A stretch of 37,509 nt of DNA from Myxococcales bacterium (GTDB taxonomy: Bacteria > Myxococcota_A > Polyangia > Fen-1088), in assembly GCA_003158735.1 (NCBI GenBank), contig PMLB01000125.1, positions 22,877 to 60,385 of the forward strand. Reading direction: 5' to 3'. Positions 24,973 through 33,130 of this stretch are shown piece after piece. The notes below the pieces were generated by a model. The model was given only the letters and a program-made list of their open reading frames with translations. It was not told where the DNA came from and did no database searches. Position 1 is the stretch's first letter. Each line of letters opens with the position of its first letter. Made by a program: the position numbers and the translations under genes.

Positions 24973-27900
24973 CTACTTTTGGACGTAGATGATCTTCTTG
25001 CACGACGAGGTGCAAATACCATCGACGCCATTCTTGCTTCCGCTGTCGCACTCCTCGGGGCCGTTGGGATAACCATCGCCACAGTGGGGGCCCAACTTGC
25101 ATTGCGGAGTGCAGCCACCGTATGAGCCGTCGTTCTTGCCGTCGTCGCACTCCTCGTTTCCATTCACGATGCCGTCGCCGCAGTGAGGGGCGAAGACGCA
25201 ACTCGGGGCGCAGCCACCGTACTCGCCGTTGTTGTTGAGCGACCCGTCGTCACATTCTTCGGGCGGCTCGATCAAACCGTCGCCGCACCCACCTGGCAGA
25301 CGGCACGCGTCGGTGCAATTGGGATCGTTCGACATGGTGGGTTCGCATTCTTCCCCGTAGTCCGTGTCAATATTACCGTCGCCGCACCTGGGAGCCAAGC
25401 TGCAGTCGCTCTTGCAGGTTCCGTAGCTGCCGTCGTTGACGCCGTCGTCACATGCCTCGTCGCCATTCGTGATGCCGTCGCCGCAACGCCCGCCGCGCTT
25501 GCAGTTCGACGTACAGCCACCATACACAGCGTTGGGATCGCTGCTGGTTGCGTTCTTAGCGCCGTCGTCGCACTCCTCATCGAAGTCGGTTTGCACCACG
25601 CCATCGCCACATCGTGCGGGCAGCTTGCACCCTGGGGCGCAGCCCTTGGCTGAGCCATAGTCGTCGCTGTTGATGCCGTTGTCGCACTCCTCGCCGTCAC
25701 TGACCACGCCGTCGCCGCAATAGGGTCCCCACTTGCACTGCGAGGTACAGCCGGTGTACGCGGGTTTGTCGTTGGGACCCGGGCAGCTCGCGGGAGCTGT
25801 GCCGGTCCCGTCGCCGCAGTCGCACTCTTCCCCGCCCGTCACCACGCCGTCGCCGCAGCGAGGCTGGCAGGCGGATCGGGTCGTCGTGAAACCACTTAGG
25901 GTGAGCTGGTAGTTCGACTCGGGCGGGTGCCGGTCAGCGCCGAAGATCGCGATCTCGTAGACCTTGCCGGTGACCAGCCCCAGCGGGACGGTGCGCACGC
26001 GGAAATCATCCCCGTCCTTGGCCGTCGGAGGCAGGGGGGTAGTGTTGGTAGGCGAACAGGCGGCTGAGCCAGCGGTGACCCCAGTGATGTTTCCTGTTGC
26101 GTCGAGGCAGCCACCTTCCGTGACACTGGCGTTGCCGCCGGTTAGGTCGCTGACCGTCACTTTTCCAGGCAACTGCTGGTGGACGCCGCCGAGATCGAGG
26201 ACCAGAACGCCATTGATGAAGATGAAGAGATCGTCGTCGCCGTAGAAACTGAGACTGATGCCTGCGGCACCGTTGTAGACGAAGTAGTAGCGCGCCTCAT
26301 CAGTGAAGTAATTGTCATGCTTGACGCCGGGAGTATTTGCGACCCAGCAGCCATTGCTCAGCGGATTCTGGTTTGGGCAATCCGCCTGGACCACGCGCGG
26401 TGGGAAGAAATACTGGTCGCCTTGGCAGGTGGCCCAGATGGCAACGCCACTGCTATGGTTCCAGTAGGGCCATAGGTCACATAGCGTGACCTGGCTGGGA
26501 TTCAGCGGGTCGAGGGGGTAGAAGCCATTGTCCGGGCCAGCTAGATGCGTCTTGCTGGCGTACTGGTAGACATTTCCGCCGATGCTGGTCATTTCGAGAA
26601 CGTCTGTGAAGGTCTTGTTGACCGTGTTGTCATCGTTGAACCACTGCTTGAAGCTGGCGGCATCTTTGAATGCGGGTGTCGTCCCCAACCAAACCGGGCC
26701 GCCCGGGGTGCTCTGGGTATAGCGGACCAGTGTGCCGGCAGAAACGCCAGCGTTGCCGGTCACGATGACAGCCGTGCCGATATTTCCGCCCAAATAGCCG
26801 CCAGCCCCGTTGGAAAGAGGACTGTCGTTGCCGGCCTGGGTGTAGCCGCTGGGGATGTGGAGCGCAGCATTGCCGATGTTCCAGTCACTGAACTGGCAAG
26901 CGCAGGTCGTCGTGGTACCGGGCTGCGGCTTGCCGTTCAACAGATTCGCAGCCACGATTCCCCAACAACGTGCGGTCGAGTCGTTGCCCTTGGAAGGACC
27001 GCCCGAGTTGGGAACACAGATGGTCGTGGGCGAAGTCGAGGGCGATTTCTTCGTGCCCAGGAAAAAGAAGTCCGGGTGCCCGCCGGGAGAGACGTTTTCC
27101 GGCTGGAAGTCACGGTAGGTGATGGGGAGTTCGAGGCATTGTCCTGAGCCCGATTTGCACGTCGAGGAGTCCTGGGCGGTCGCAGGCGGGCAAGCGAAGC
27201 CACCTTCAACCTTGCACTTCGACGAACAACCATCGAGGTCCACCAAGTTTCCATCGTCGCAATCTTCGCCTGGATCGAGGTTTCCGTCGCCGCAGGCCGA
27301 GGTACAGGCCTGGGTCTTGCCCGTCGTGGGGTCCTGGCAGCTCGGCTCCTTGGTGCAAGTCTTGGAGCAGCCCTTGCCGTCGCCATAGAAGAGCCCGTTT
27401 ACGGCCTTGCATCCGGTTGGCAGATTGTTCGGGTCAATGCCGCAGTCGCACAGCTCGCTCTTCTCCACAATTCCGTTGCCACACTTGGCCGTTGTGCAAG
27501 TCTGTCCCGCCGTCGGACAGTCAGCGCCGGGCTCGATCTGGCAGGTGCTGGAGCAGCCATCGCCACTCGTGGTGTTGCCGTCGTCGCACTGTTCGCCTTT
27601 GAGGACCTTGCCGTCTCCGCACTTGGCCGTGCACGCCTTGCCAACCACCCGACACTGGAAACCAGTCTCGACCGTCTTACAATCGCTCGAGCAACCATCG
27701 CCGCTGACCGTGTTGCCGTCGTCGCACTGTTCGCTCCCTTCGAGCGCGCCATTGCCGCACTTGACGATCGGGCAGACGCACAACTGGCCCGGGGTACAAA
27801 CGCAGCCCGCGCCCTTCATCTTGCAGTCGGCCGAACAGCCGTCGCCATCCTTCATGTTGCCGTCGTCGCACACTTCGCCAATCGAAAGCTGGACAACGCC

Positions 27901-28599
27901 ATCACCACATCGTGCGTCCGGCTTGCAGGGAGCGCCTGGCGTCGGGCAGCTCCAACCGGCCTCGACCTGACAAACGCTGCTGCAGCCATCGCCGCTGTTG
28001 CTGTTGCCGTCGTCGCACTTTTCGCCCGATTCGATACGCTTGTTGCCACACTGGGAAACCAGGGTGCAAGGTTGTCCGGGGACACATTTGTAGCGGGGGT
28101 CCTGCACGGTGCAGGTAGAATTGCAGCCGTCGTTGTCGAGAGTGTTGCCATCGTCGCAGACCTCACCCGCGCCGACGACTTTGTCGCCACAGATGACCAG
28201 TCGCTGGCAGGCCCCCGCGGGCGGACATTTCCAGTGGGGCTCGACCTTGCAGGCACCATTGCACCCATCGCCGGGCAAGGCGTTTCCGTCGTCACACTCC
28301 TCGATGCCATTCTGATTGTTGATTCCATCGCCGCAGGCCTCAGGATACTCGGCCTTGCAGCCCAGAGTGCTGTCGCTGTTGCAGACCCCAGAGCCGCTCG
28401 TCGTCGTCGTGCCGCCGGACGAGGAGGCGATGGTCGAGATGATGTTTCCACCGAGCGCTCCGGCCGCGCCAGAATTCCCACCTCCCACGCCTCCCCCACC
28501 GCCTCGCGCACCTCCGTTGTTTTCTACCTCCGAGCTGTTACAGGCAGCTGCCGCCAACACAAAAAGGAACATTGCATGGCCGGTGTGGGCTGTATTCAT
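24973..28599 (-). CDS. Fibro-slime domain lipoprotein flanked by Cys-rich (DUF4215-type) repeats
   Basis: A 1208-aa surface protein. It has a lipoprotein signal (FLFVLAAAAC), then a Gly-rich spacer, then eight Cys-rich repeats of about 37 residues with the pattern CGDG...GE.CDDGN...GDGCSS.C. In the middle (about 500-890) is a fibro-slime domain: ITYRDF near its start and FTDEARYYFVYNGAAGISLSFYGDDDLFIFINGVLVLDLGG at its core. Eight more Cys-rich repeats of a shorter, variable type reach the C-terminus. Both domain types are typical of large secreted proteins of myxobacteria. The fibro-slime domain, a PA14-like beta-sandwich, is thought to bind carbohydrate or matrix. ATG at 28599 has GAGG 8 nt upstream. 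It is monocistronic as far as can be seen. Confidence 0.93.
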   Translation of the reverse strand: MNTAHTGHAMFLFVLAAAACNSSEVENNGGARGGGGGVGGGNSGAAGALGGNIISTIASSSGGTTTTSGSGVCNSDSTLGCKAEYPEACGDGINNQNGIEECDDGNALPGDGCNGACKVEPHWKCPPAGACQRLVICGDKVVGAGEVCDDGNTLDNDGCNSTCTVQDPRYKCVPGQPCTLVSQCGNKRIESGEKCDDGNSNSGDGCSSVCQVEAGWSCPTPGAPCKPDARCGDGVVQLSIGEVCDDGNMKDGDGCSADCKMKGAGCVCTPGQLCVCPIVKCGNGALEGSEQCDDGNTVSGDGCSSDCKTVETGFQCRVVGKACTAKCGDGKVLKGEQCDDGNTTSGDGCSSTCQIEPGADCPTAGQTCTTAKCGNGIVEKSELCDCGIDPNNLPTGCKAVNGLFYGDGKGCSKTCTKEPSCQDPTTGKTQACTSACGDGNLDPGEDCDDGNLVDLDGCSSKCKVEGGFACPPATAQDSSTCKSGSGQCLELPITYRDFQPENVSPGGHPDFFFLGTKKSPSTSPTTICVPNSGGPSKGNDSTARCWGIVAANLLNGKPQPGTTTTCACQFSDWNIGNAALHIPSGYTQAGNDSPLSNGAGGYLGGNIGTAVIVTGNAGVSAGTLVRYTQSTPGGPVWLGTTPAFKDAASFKQWFNDDNTVNKTFTDVLEMTSIGGNVYQYASKTHLAGPDNGFYPLDPLNPSQVTLCDLWPYWNHSSGVAIWATCQGDQYFFPPRVVQADCPNQNPLSNGCWVANTPGVKHDNYFTDEARYYFVYNGAAGISLSFYGDDDLFIFINGVLVLDLGGVHQQLPGKVTVSDLTGGNASVTEGGCLDATGNITGVTAGSAACSPTNTTPLPPTAKDGDDFRVRTVPLGLVTGKVYEIAIFGADRHPPESNYQLTLSGFTTTRSACQPRCGDGVVTGGEECDCGDGTGTAPASCPGPNDKPAYTGCTSQCKWGPYCGDGVVSDGEECDNGINSDDYGSAKGCAPGCKLPARCGDGVVQTDFDEECDDGAKNATSSDPNAVYGGCTSNCKRGGRCGDGITNGDEACDDGVNDGSYGTCKSDCSLAPRCGDGNIDTDYGEECEPTMSNDPNCTDACRLPGGCGDGLIEPPEECDDGSLNNNGEYGGCAPSCVFAPHCGDGIVNGNEECDDGKNDGSYGGCTPQCKLGPHCGDGYPNGPEECDSGSKNGVDGICTSSCKKIIYVQK

Positions 28600-28938
28600 C
28601 GGAGAACCTCACGGAAAAAGAGACTCTGGCGAATGCCCTGAAGGGACCTCGCCTGACTATACACCGGGCTTCATCAGCGGCGGCAGGAACAAAATCGATT
28701 TCCTTCCTGTCGTACTGCGCCCTGCTTGTCCGACTGCGCCCCGCTTGTCCGACATCCGAATGCCACGTCAACCGGCACCCCCCAGTAACCCAGGGAAAAC
28801 AGGCGCGATTCTAAGGGGTTGCGGGCTGAAAGTCACGCCAGCCAGGACTTCGGTGCGCAGACTGGTGCCCCGTTCGCCTAGCTTGAAGAATCGATCGAGC
28901 ATCCCGCCCAAGCGTACACCGGCAGCGCCCAAGCGAGG
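28600..28938. other. Intergenic region upstream of the fibro-slime gene
   Basis: 339 nt between two minus-strand genes, with no convincing ORF. It holds two head-to-tail copies of a 19-nt unit at 28714-28732 and 28733-28751 (ACTGCGCCCTGCTTGTCCG and one C/T variant). A TATAGT hexamer (minus strand, near 28660) is a possible -10 for the fibro-slime gene. The tandem unit lies just upstream of that and could bind a regulator. Confidence 0.5.
28714..28751. repeat. Tandem 19-nt direct repeat, two copies
   Basis: Two adjacent 19-nt units differ at one base. They lie about 115 nt upstream of the fibro-slime start codon on its promoter side. They may be an operator or a chance slippage duplication. 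Confidence 0.8.
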
Positions 28939-30360
28939 TTACCTCAGCCACCGCCGCAAGACGACCCACCGACAGCCGCGAACTACAGTGTCATGAAACT
29001 GCCACACGATGAAGACGTAGAACACCGGCTCCAAGAAGAATTTGAAGCGGTGGTTTTCGCCCTGCTCGCATAAGATGGAAATCGCAAAAATGTAGAACGC
29101 CGGCAATAGCATTGCCACTCTGCAGGCGTAGTCCTTCTCCCTCCGCCCTTGCGCAAGCCATATCACACCCGCCAAAGACAAGAGAACAATCAAGACTGGC
29201 CCAGAGAAGATCAAGTCGTAGACGGACTTCCACGGAAGCAGCTCGATGTGCTTGCGCGGGGAGTAGGTGCTCGACGGACGCCAGTAGATCTTGAGGTTGT
29301 TGTAGTAGGCACTGAGAAGGACCGCCACAGGAGCTGTCGTGAGGTAGGTCTTGTATTCACTCTCAAGCTGCCTATCGAACTCTACGTAGCAGAGCCTATT
29401 GTAGTTGAGGCTGCCGTCCAGCTTGTTCTTCCGCGTGAGGACTCTTGGCAAAGCACTGGGCAATTCTCCGTCTGGGTCAACCTCGTAGGGCCAGGTGTAC
29501 TTCATGACTCCAGCGGAACGGACCAGATTGAGTCCGGTAAAGGTGGATGTGCTGAGGAGCCCAAACTGGCCGTATTGCTTCGCCACGTACGACCCACAGA
29601 TTCCGCCAGTTATCAGCAAGAAAAGCACCACCGTGCGCCACGGCACCTTCAACAAGTATAGAGAAACAGCCATAACCAAGAGAAAGGGGAGTTGAAAGAG
29701 CGACCTGAAGAAGAACAACAATACCGACGAAGCGGTGACCGCAAAGATGGAGGGACAGCCGCGTCTCAGTTTCCACAAGGAATAGTACATCCACAGAACA
29801 AGAACGCTGGACAGCAATGTGGTATCCAATAGTGTTGAATACACCAGGGCGGCGGGATGGAGCAGGAACAAGAGGGAGGCAAGAAGGGCAATTGTCTTTC
29901 CCACCAGGCCTGACAGCCAACGGAACATGAGCAGGCCGCACACGCCGTAGAGGATTGACCACACAAGATACAGGGCGTCGTCCACCTGCTTGAGAGCGGC
30001 GTGTATGTCCAGGGAGGGCCAGAGATGGACGAGAATGGCCCTGGCGAGGTCGAACCCCGGAGGCTGAATGTGAATATGGGTGAGTGATTCGAGGGGCGAG
30101 TCGCGGAGGTCCAGTATCGACACGGTCTGCATGAGGGTCTCGGACGAAAACCACTCGCGTTGGTGACCGTCGGTCAAATAGGGTTGGGCCTGATGTCGCA
30201 AGGCCACTTGAAACAGGAGGCCGAAGATCAGAATGGCAGCGCCAGCGAGGGGAAGCTTCCTTGCCTTGTCGATGATGGAGCGCAAACTGGCCTTGCCAAT
30301 CTCGCGACTGAGGCGACTGGTGTCGCGGGAACCTGCTCCTGGTGACTCGGAAGGGACCAC
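28939..30360 (-). CDS. Polytopic membrane protein, probable GT-C type glycosyltransferase
   Basis: A 473-aa protein with about ten membrane spans. A first loop contains the acidic/His-rich sequence HIHIQPPGFDLARAILVHLWP. Helices LLASLLFLLHPAALVYSTLLDTTLLSSVLVLWMYYSLWKL and the overall layout resemble PMT/ArnT-like (GT-C) transferases, which use polyprenyl-linked sugars. The Asp of the first loop (TDGHQREW or LRDSP) would be the candidate catalytic residue, but the motif is not decisive. The gene starts with GTG behind AGGATAGAG. It is visibly less GC-rich than its neighbours, with more A/T-ending codons, which may indicate later acquisition. It follows the GH-like lipoprotein gene by 120 nt on the same strand. 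Confidence 0.7.
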   Translation of the reverse strand: MVPSESPGAGSRDTSRLSREIGKASLRSIIDKARKLPLAGAAILIFGLLFQVALRHQAQPYLTDGHQREWFSSETLMQTVSILDLRDSPLESLTHIHIQPPGFDLARAILVHLWPSLDIHAALKQVDDALYLVWSILYGVCGLLMFRWLSGLVGKTIALLASLLFLLHPAALVYSTLLDTTLLSSVLVLWMYYSLWKLRRGCPSIFAVTASSVLLFFFRSLFQLPFLLVMAVSLYLLKVPWRTVVLFLLITGGICGSYVAKQYGQFGLLSTSTFTGLNLVRSAGVMKYTWPYEVDPDGELPSALPRVLTRKNKLDGSLNYNRLCYVEFDRQLESEYKTYLTTAPVAVLLSAYYNNLKIYWRPSSTYSPRKHIELLPWKSVYDLIFSGPVLIVLLSLAGVIWLAQGRREKDYACRVAMLLPAFYIFAISILCEQGENHRFKFFLEPVFYVFIVWQFHDTVVRGCRWVVLRRWLR

Positions 30361-30480
30361 GGCGCGGACTCTATCCTATGATGGCGTGGGCGAGTTGGTA
30401 GTTTGTTGGGACGCTTTCCCCACGCGCACCCCGGCGGTTCGACCACGTACATTTCGACTTGCTATCTGCCCATACGAGAG

Positions 30481-31698
30481 TCAGCGGGTGCAGCCTGGCC
30501 ACCAGCAAGGAACCGTGCGGCTCCAATCGGCTATCGCTCGCCAGCGCGGCGTATCGTCCTCGACGGTTTCCAGCAGGCCGTACACGCTGCCGTCGCCGCC
30601 GCGAACATCGACGTAGTGGTGAAAGAGCGTGCCACCCAGTGCTTTCCAGCGGCTCAGCATGTCTGCGTACACCTGCTGCATGCGCGGATGCCGCGCCACC
30701 TGGCGGCGGAACTCGGCCGTCGCGCCAGTCTGGTTGTATCCCAAGTCGATACCCATCGAATACGCGGTGAACACCAGGCCGTGCGATTGAGCCAGATCCA
30801 AGTCCGCCGCCACATCCGCGGCCATGTTGGCCGTCACGTCGGCAGCCAGCAGATCGACCGCCTGGTCGACGCCTGCCGCGCCCTGCGATTCCAGCGTTGT
30901 CCAGCTATCAACGTTGCCACTGAAGAATCGGCTGACGGCGTACTCGTCGAAGCCGTGTTGCCAACAGACCTGGTTGCCTTCGTTCACCCACAAGGGACAT
31001 TCGATCGCTTGCTGTCCGACACCGCTGTTTCCGGCCTGGGCCACCACGACGCAACGGACACGATGGCGTCCTGTCGCACCGAAGACCTCGTTCTTGAAGA
31101 TGTCGCAGGCCTGCGCCAGGCGCATGCCCGCCCACTCCGCCGCGCACCAGTCCGTCACGTTCCAGCGGGCTTGGCATTGGGCAAGCGCATATTGGGCGCG
31201 GCCATTCCAGTATTCATCGCCGATCTCGATGCGCGCAATCAGCCCCGGATCCAGATTGTCCCGTAAGTATTCCGCAAGGCCGCGCAAGTAACCATCCGTG
31301 GCTTGGGCAGGAATGCTGAACCAGCAGTCGACCTGCGCGCGGTTGCAGATCGCGACCAGAACCTCGATGGGCGCGCCCCGGTCGGAGTCCAACCAGTTGT
31401 CGGCTAGCTGGGTCCGCGTGTTCCACTCGGTGACCGATGCCGAATCCAGGGTGTCGCCCCATCGGATGCTGCGCATCTGCCCTAGCTTTTCAAGATAGAG
31501 CGGATTGAAGGCCGATCCGTCGGCCAGTCCTGCGGCGGTGCGGTTGGTTCCAAGGTAGTTGTCGCCGTCGCGCACCCACAGCCAGGTGCCGTCCACGCCA
31601 GCCGAGCTTTTGTCCGCGCCCATGCGAGCCACGTAGAGATCGCCGCTGCACGCCGCGAAAGCGAGCAACGCGAGCGCAACCAACCAACGCGCGTGCAC
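30481..31698 (-). CDS. GH-A-like lipoprotein lacking the expected nucleophile Glu (cassette B operon)
   Basis: A 405-aa lipoprotein (signal ending LLAFAAC) that aligns with the catalytic part of the protein at 34320-36089. Shared segments include ICNRAQVDCWFSIPAQATDGYLRGLAEYLRDNLDP and the barrel-end DMLSRWKALGGTLFHHYVD. The acid/base position is kept as a Glu but altered from SNEVWNG to GDEYWNG. Where the paralogue has ISYEGGQD, this protein reads FTAYSMGIDLG, with no Glu. It may therefore bind rather than cut its glycan, or use a different residue. It starts with GTG 5 nt after the TPR gene, making it the fourth gene of the cassette B operon. There is no Gly-rich linker. Confidence 0.78.
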   Translation of the reverse strand: MHARWLVALALLAFAACSGDLYVARMGADKSSAGVDGTWLWVRDGDNYLGTNRTAAGLADGSAFNPLYLEKLGQMRSIRWGDTLDSASVTEWNTRTQLADNWLDSDRGAPIEVLVAICNRAQVDCWFSIPAQATDGYLRGLAEYLRDNLDPGLIARIEIGDEYWNGRAQYALAQCQARWNVTDWCAAEWAGMRLAQACDIFKNEVFGATGRHRVRCVVVAQAGNSGVGQQAIECPLWVNEGNQVCWQHGFDEYAVSRFFSGNVDSWTTLESQGAAGVDQAVDLLAADVTANMAADVAADLDLAQSHGLVFTAYSMGIDLGYNQTGATAEFRRQVARHPRMQQVYADMLSRWKALGGTLFHHYVDVRGGDGSVYGLLETVEDDTPRWRAIADWSRTVPCWWPGCTR

Positions 31699-31703
31699 CA
31701 GGC

Positions 31704-32525
31704 CTACCGTCCTCGCAACGCCTGACGAGCCTTGCTGGCGAAGTTACCCTGCGGAAAACGCGAGATGATCTGCCCGAGATCGGAGCGTGCGCCCGCACTG
31801 TCGCCCAAGCGTGATCGACAGGACGCGCGTCCCCACAGCGCCCGTTCCTCCAGCGCATCGCCAGAGCCGTCAAGGCCCGAGCCGAGATCAGCAACGGCCT
31901 GGTTGCAGCGGCCCACTGCACCGCGAAGCTCACCACGCAGCACGGCCAGCTCGCGTGCCCGCGGAAGTTCCGTCAACTGCGTCCGGTCGAGGATCTCAAG
32001 TGCGTGGACGCGATCATCCAGCTCCAGAAGCGCATCGATGCGTGCCAGGGTTGCTTCGCGCGAGAGGGTTCCGTTCGGGAATCGCTTGCCGTACTCGTCG
32101 AGCGCGGACAGCGCCGACCGTGCGTCGTGTTGTTGCCGCAGAAGCTGGAGTGCGGCGGTCAGCAGACGCGATTCCTCGGCGATGCTGCTGGGAACCGGCT
32201 CCACGGCGAGCACCGGGTTGCGCGCAGGCGCCGCTGGTTGTGGCGGCGTGGTCAACCGGGCGACACGGCCCCGCAACAGCACCGTGGCAGCAACAGCACC
32301 CGACACCGCGACCAGCAGGCCTGCGGCCAGCGCCAGGCGCAACATGCGCATTCCTTGGCGTCTGCGCGAGCCGTGCAGTTTGTCTGCCACCCGAGACAGC
32401 AGCTGGGGATCGCCTGTCGGCACCATGGCTGCCTGCCGTATCAGATCGCCGGCCCGCTGCTCGAGCGGCGGACTCGTTGGGTCGTGGTCGCTCCAATGCT
32501 CGTGAATCGGGCTGCTGTCGTTCAT
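31704..32525 (-). CDS. Single-span membrane protein with periplasmic TPR-like domain (cassette B; candidate anti-sigma factor)
   Basis: A 273-aa paralogue of the cassette A protein. It has a cytoplasmic N-terminus (GDPQLLSRVADKLHG), one span (about 62-85, LALAAGLLVAVSGAVAATVLL), a short Pro/Ala spacer of about 30 residues (150 in A), then the repeat domain. That domain begins EESRLLTAALQLLRQQHDARSALSALDEYGKRFPNG and ends ISRFPQGNFASKARQAL. The repeat domain aligns without large gaps over about 155 residues with its partner. The start overlaps the sigma stop by ATGA. As in A, no known anti-sigma motif is present; the role is inferred from coupling and topology. Confidence 0.8.
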   Translation of the reverse strand: MNDSSPIHEHWSDHDPTSPPLEQRAGDLIRQAAMVPTGDPQLLSRVADKLHGSRRRQGMRMLRLALAAGLLVAVSGAVAATVLLRGRVARLTTPPQPAAPARNPVLAVEPVPSSIAEESRLLTAALQLLRQQHDARSALSALDEYGKRFPNGTLSREATLARIDALLELDDRVHALEILDRTQLTELPRARELAVLRGELRGAVGRCNQAVADLGSGLDGSGDALEERALWGRASCRSRLGDSAGARSDLGQIISRFPQGNFASKARQALRGR

Positions 32526-33130
32526 GGGGCCTCCCTCCTCTCGATGCGCTCGAGCTCGCGCAGAAACTGGGCCCGTGCTCGGCGCAGTCGCACCCAGATT
32601 GTGGCCAACTTCATTCCCGTCAGCTTCGCGACATCCTCGCCCGACATCGACTCCATTTCGAACAGAATCAGCACGCTCCGATACTTCTCGTCCATCCTGT
32701 CCAGGATCCGGTAGACGAGCTCGACCGACTGCTGGCGCTCGATCGACTCGACCGGGCTGGTCGTCGAGGAATTGAGGGCACGTCCAGCTTCCTCGGCGCG
32801 GTGCAAACCGAGCCAGCGCAACTTGCGGTCTCTGCGCCGCCGGTCAAACACGATGCGCTCGGTGATACGGTACAGCCAGGTCGTTATCTTGGCATCGCCG
32901 CGAAATTCATGCAGCCGGCGCTGAACCACCATGAAGACCTCATGGACCATGTCTTCAATGTCGGAATGCGGCCCGGCCAGCCGCGCAATCCAGTGCATCA
33001 CATCGGGCGCATGGACTCGGTAGATTCCGTCGAGGTCGAGCGGAGCCACGTACTCGTTCGCTGCCACAGTGGACTCGGCGCAGTTCATTCCGCCAGTCTC
33101 GTGTCGGTCGAGTTCGGAACCTTTCATCAT
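32522..33130 (-). CDS. ECF-family RNA polymerase sigma factor (cassette B)
   Basis: A 202-aa group IV sigma factor. Region 2 is DGIYRVHAPDVMHWIARLAGPHSDIEDMVHEVFMVVQRRLHEF and AKITTWLYRITERIV; region 4 is MDEKYRSVLILFEMESMSGEDVAKLTGMKLATIWVRLRRARAQFLREL. It aligns along its length with the cassette A factor. ATG at 33130 (second ATG at 33127) overlaps the preceding gene's stop; a longer open frame upstream is overlap, not coding in this frame. It is coupled by ATGA on both sides. A divergent regulatory region at 34138-34319 probably drives the operon. Confidence 0.93.
   Translation of the reverse strand: MMKGSELDRHETGGMNCAESTVAANEYVAPLDLDGIYRVHAPDVMHWIARLAGPHSDIEDMVHEVFMVVQRRLHEFRGDAKITTWLYRITERIVFDRRRRDRKLRWLGLHRAEEAGRALNSSTTSPVESIERQQSVELVYRILDRMDEKYRSVLILFEMESMSGEDVAKLTGMKLATIWVRLRRARAQFLRELERIERREAP

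Noticed and set aside
27119..28315. Periodic repeats resembling a CRISPR array
   Set aside because: The period of about 110-120 nt with CGTCGTCGCA-like blocks comes from the Cys-rich protein repeats (CDDGN) read on the other strand. There are no conserved palindromic repeats with unique spacers.
28538..28771. Minus-strand 77-codon frame before the fibro-slime gene
   Set aside because: It overlaps the signal peptide of the fibro-slime protein in another frame, has no ribosome binding site, and its composition is not gene-like.
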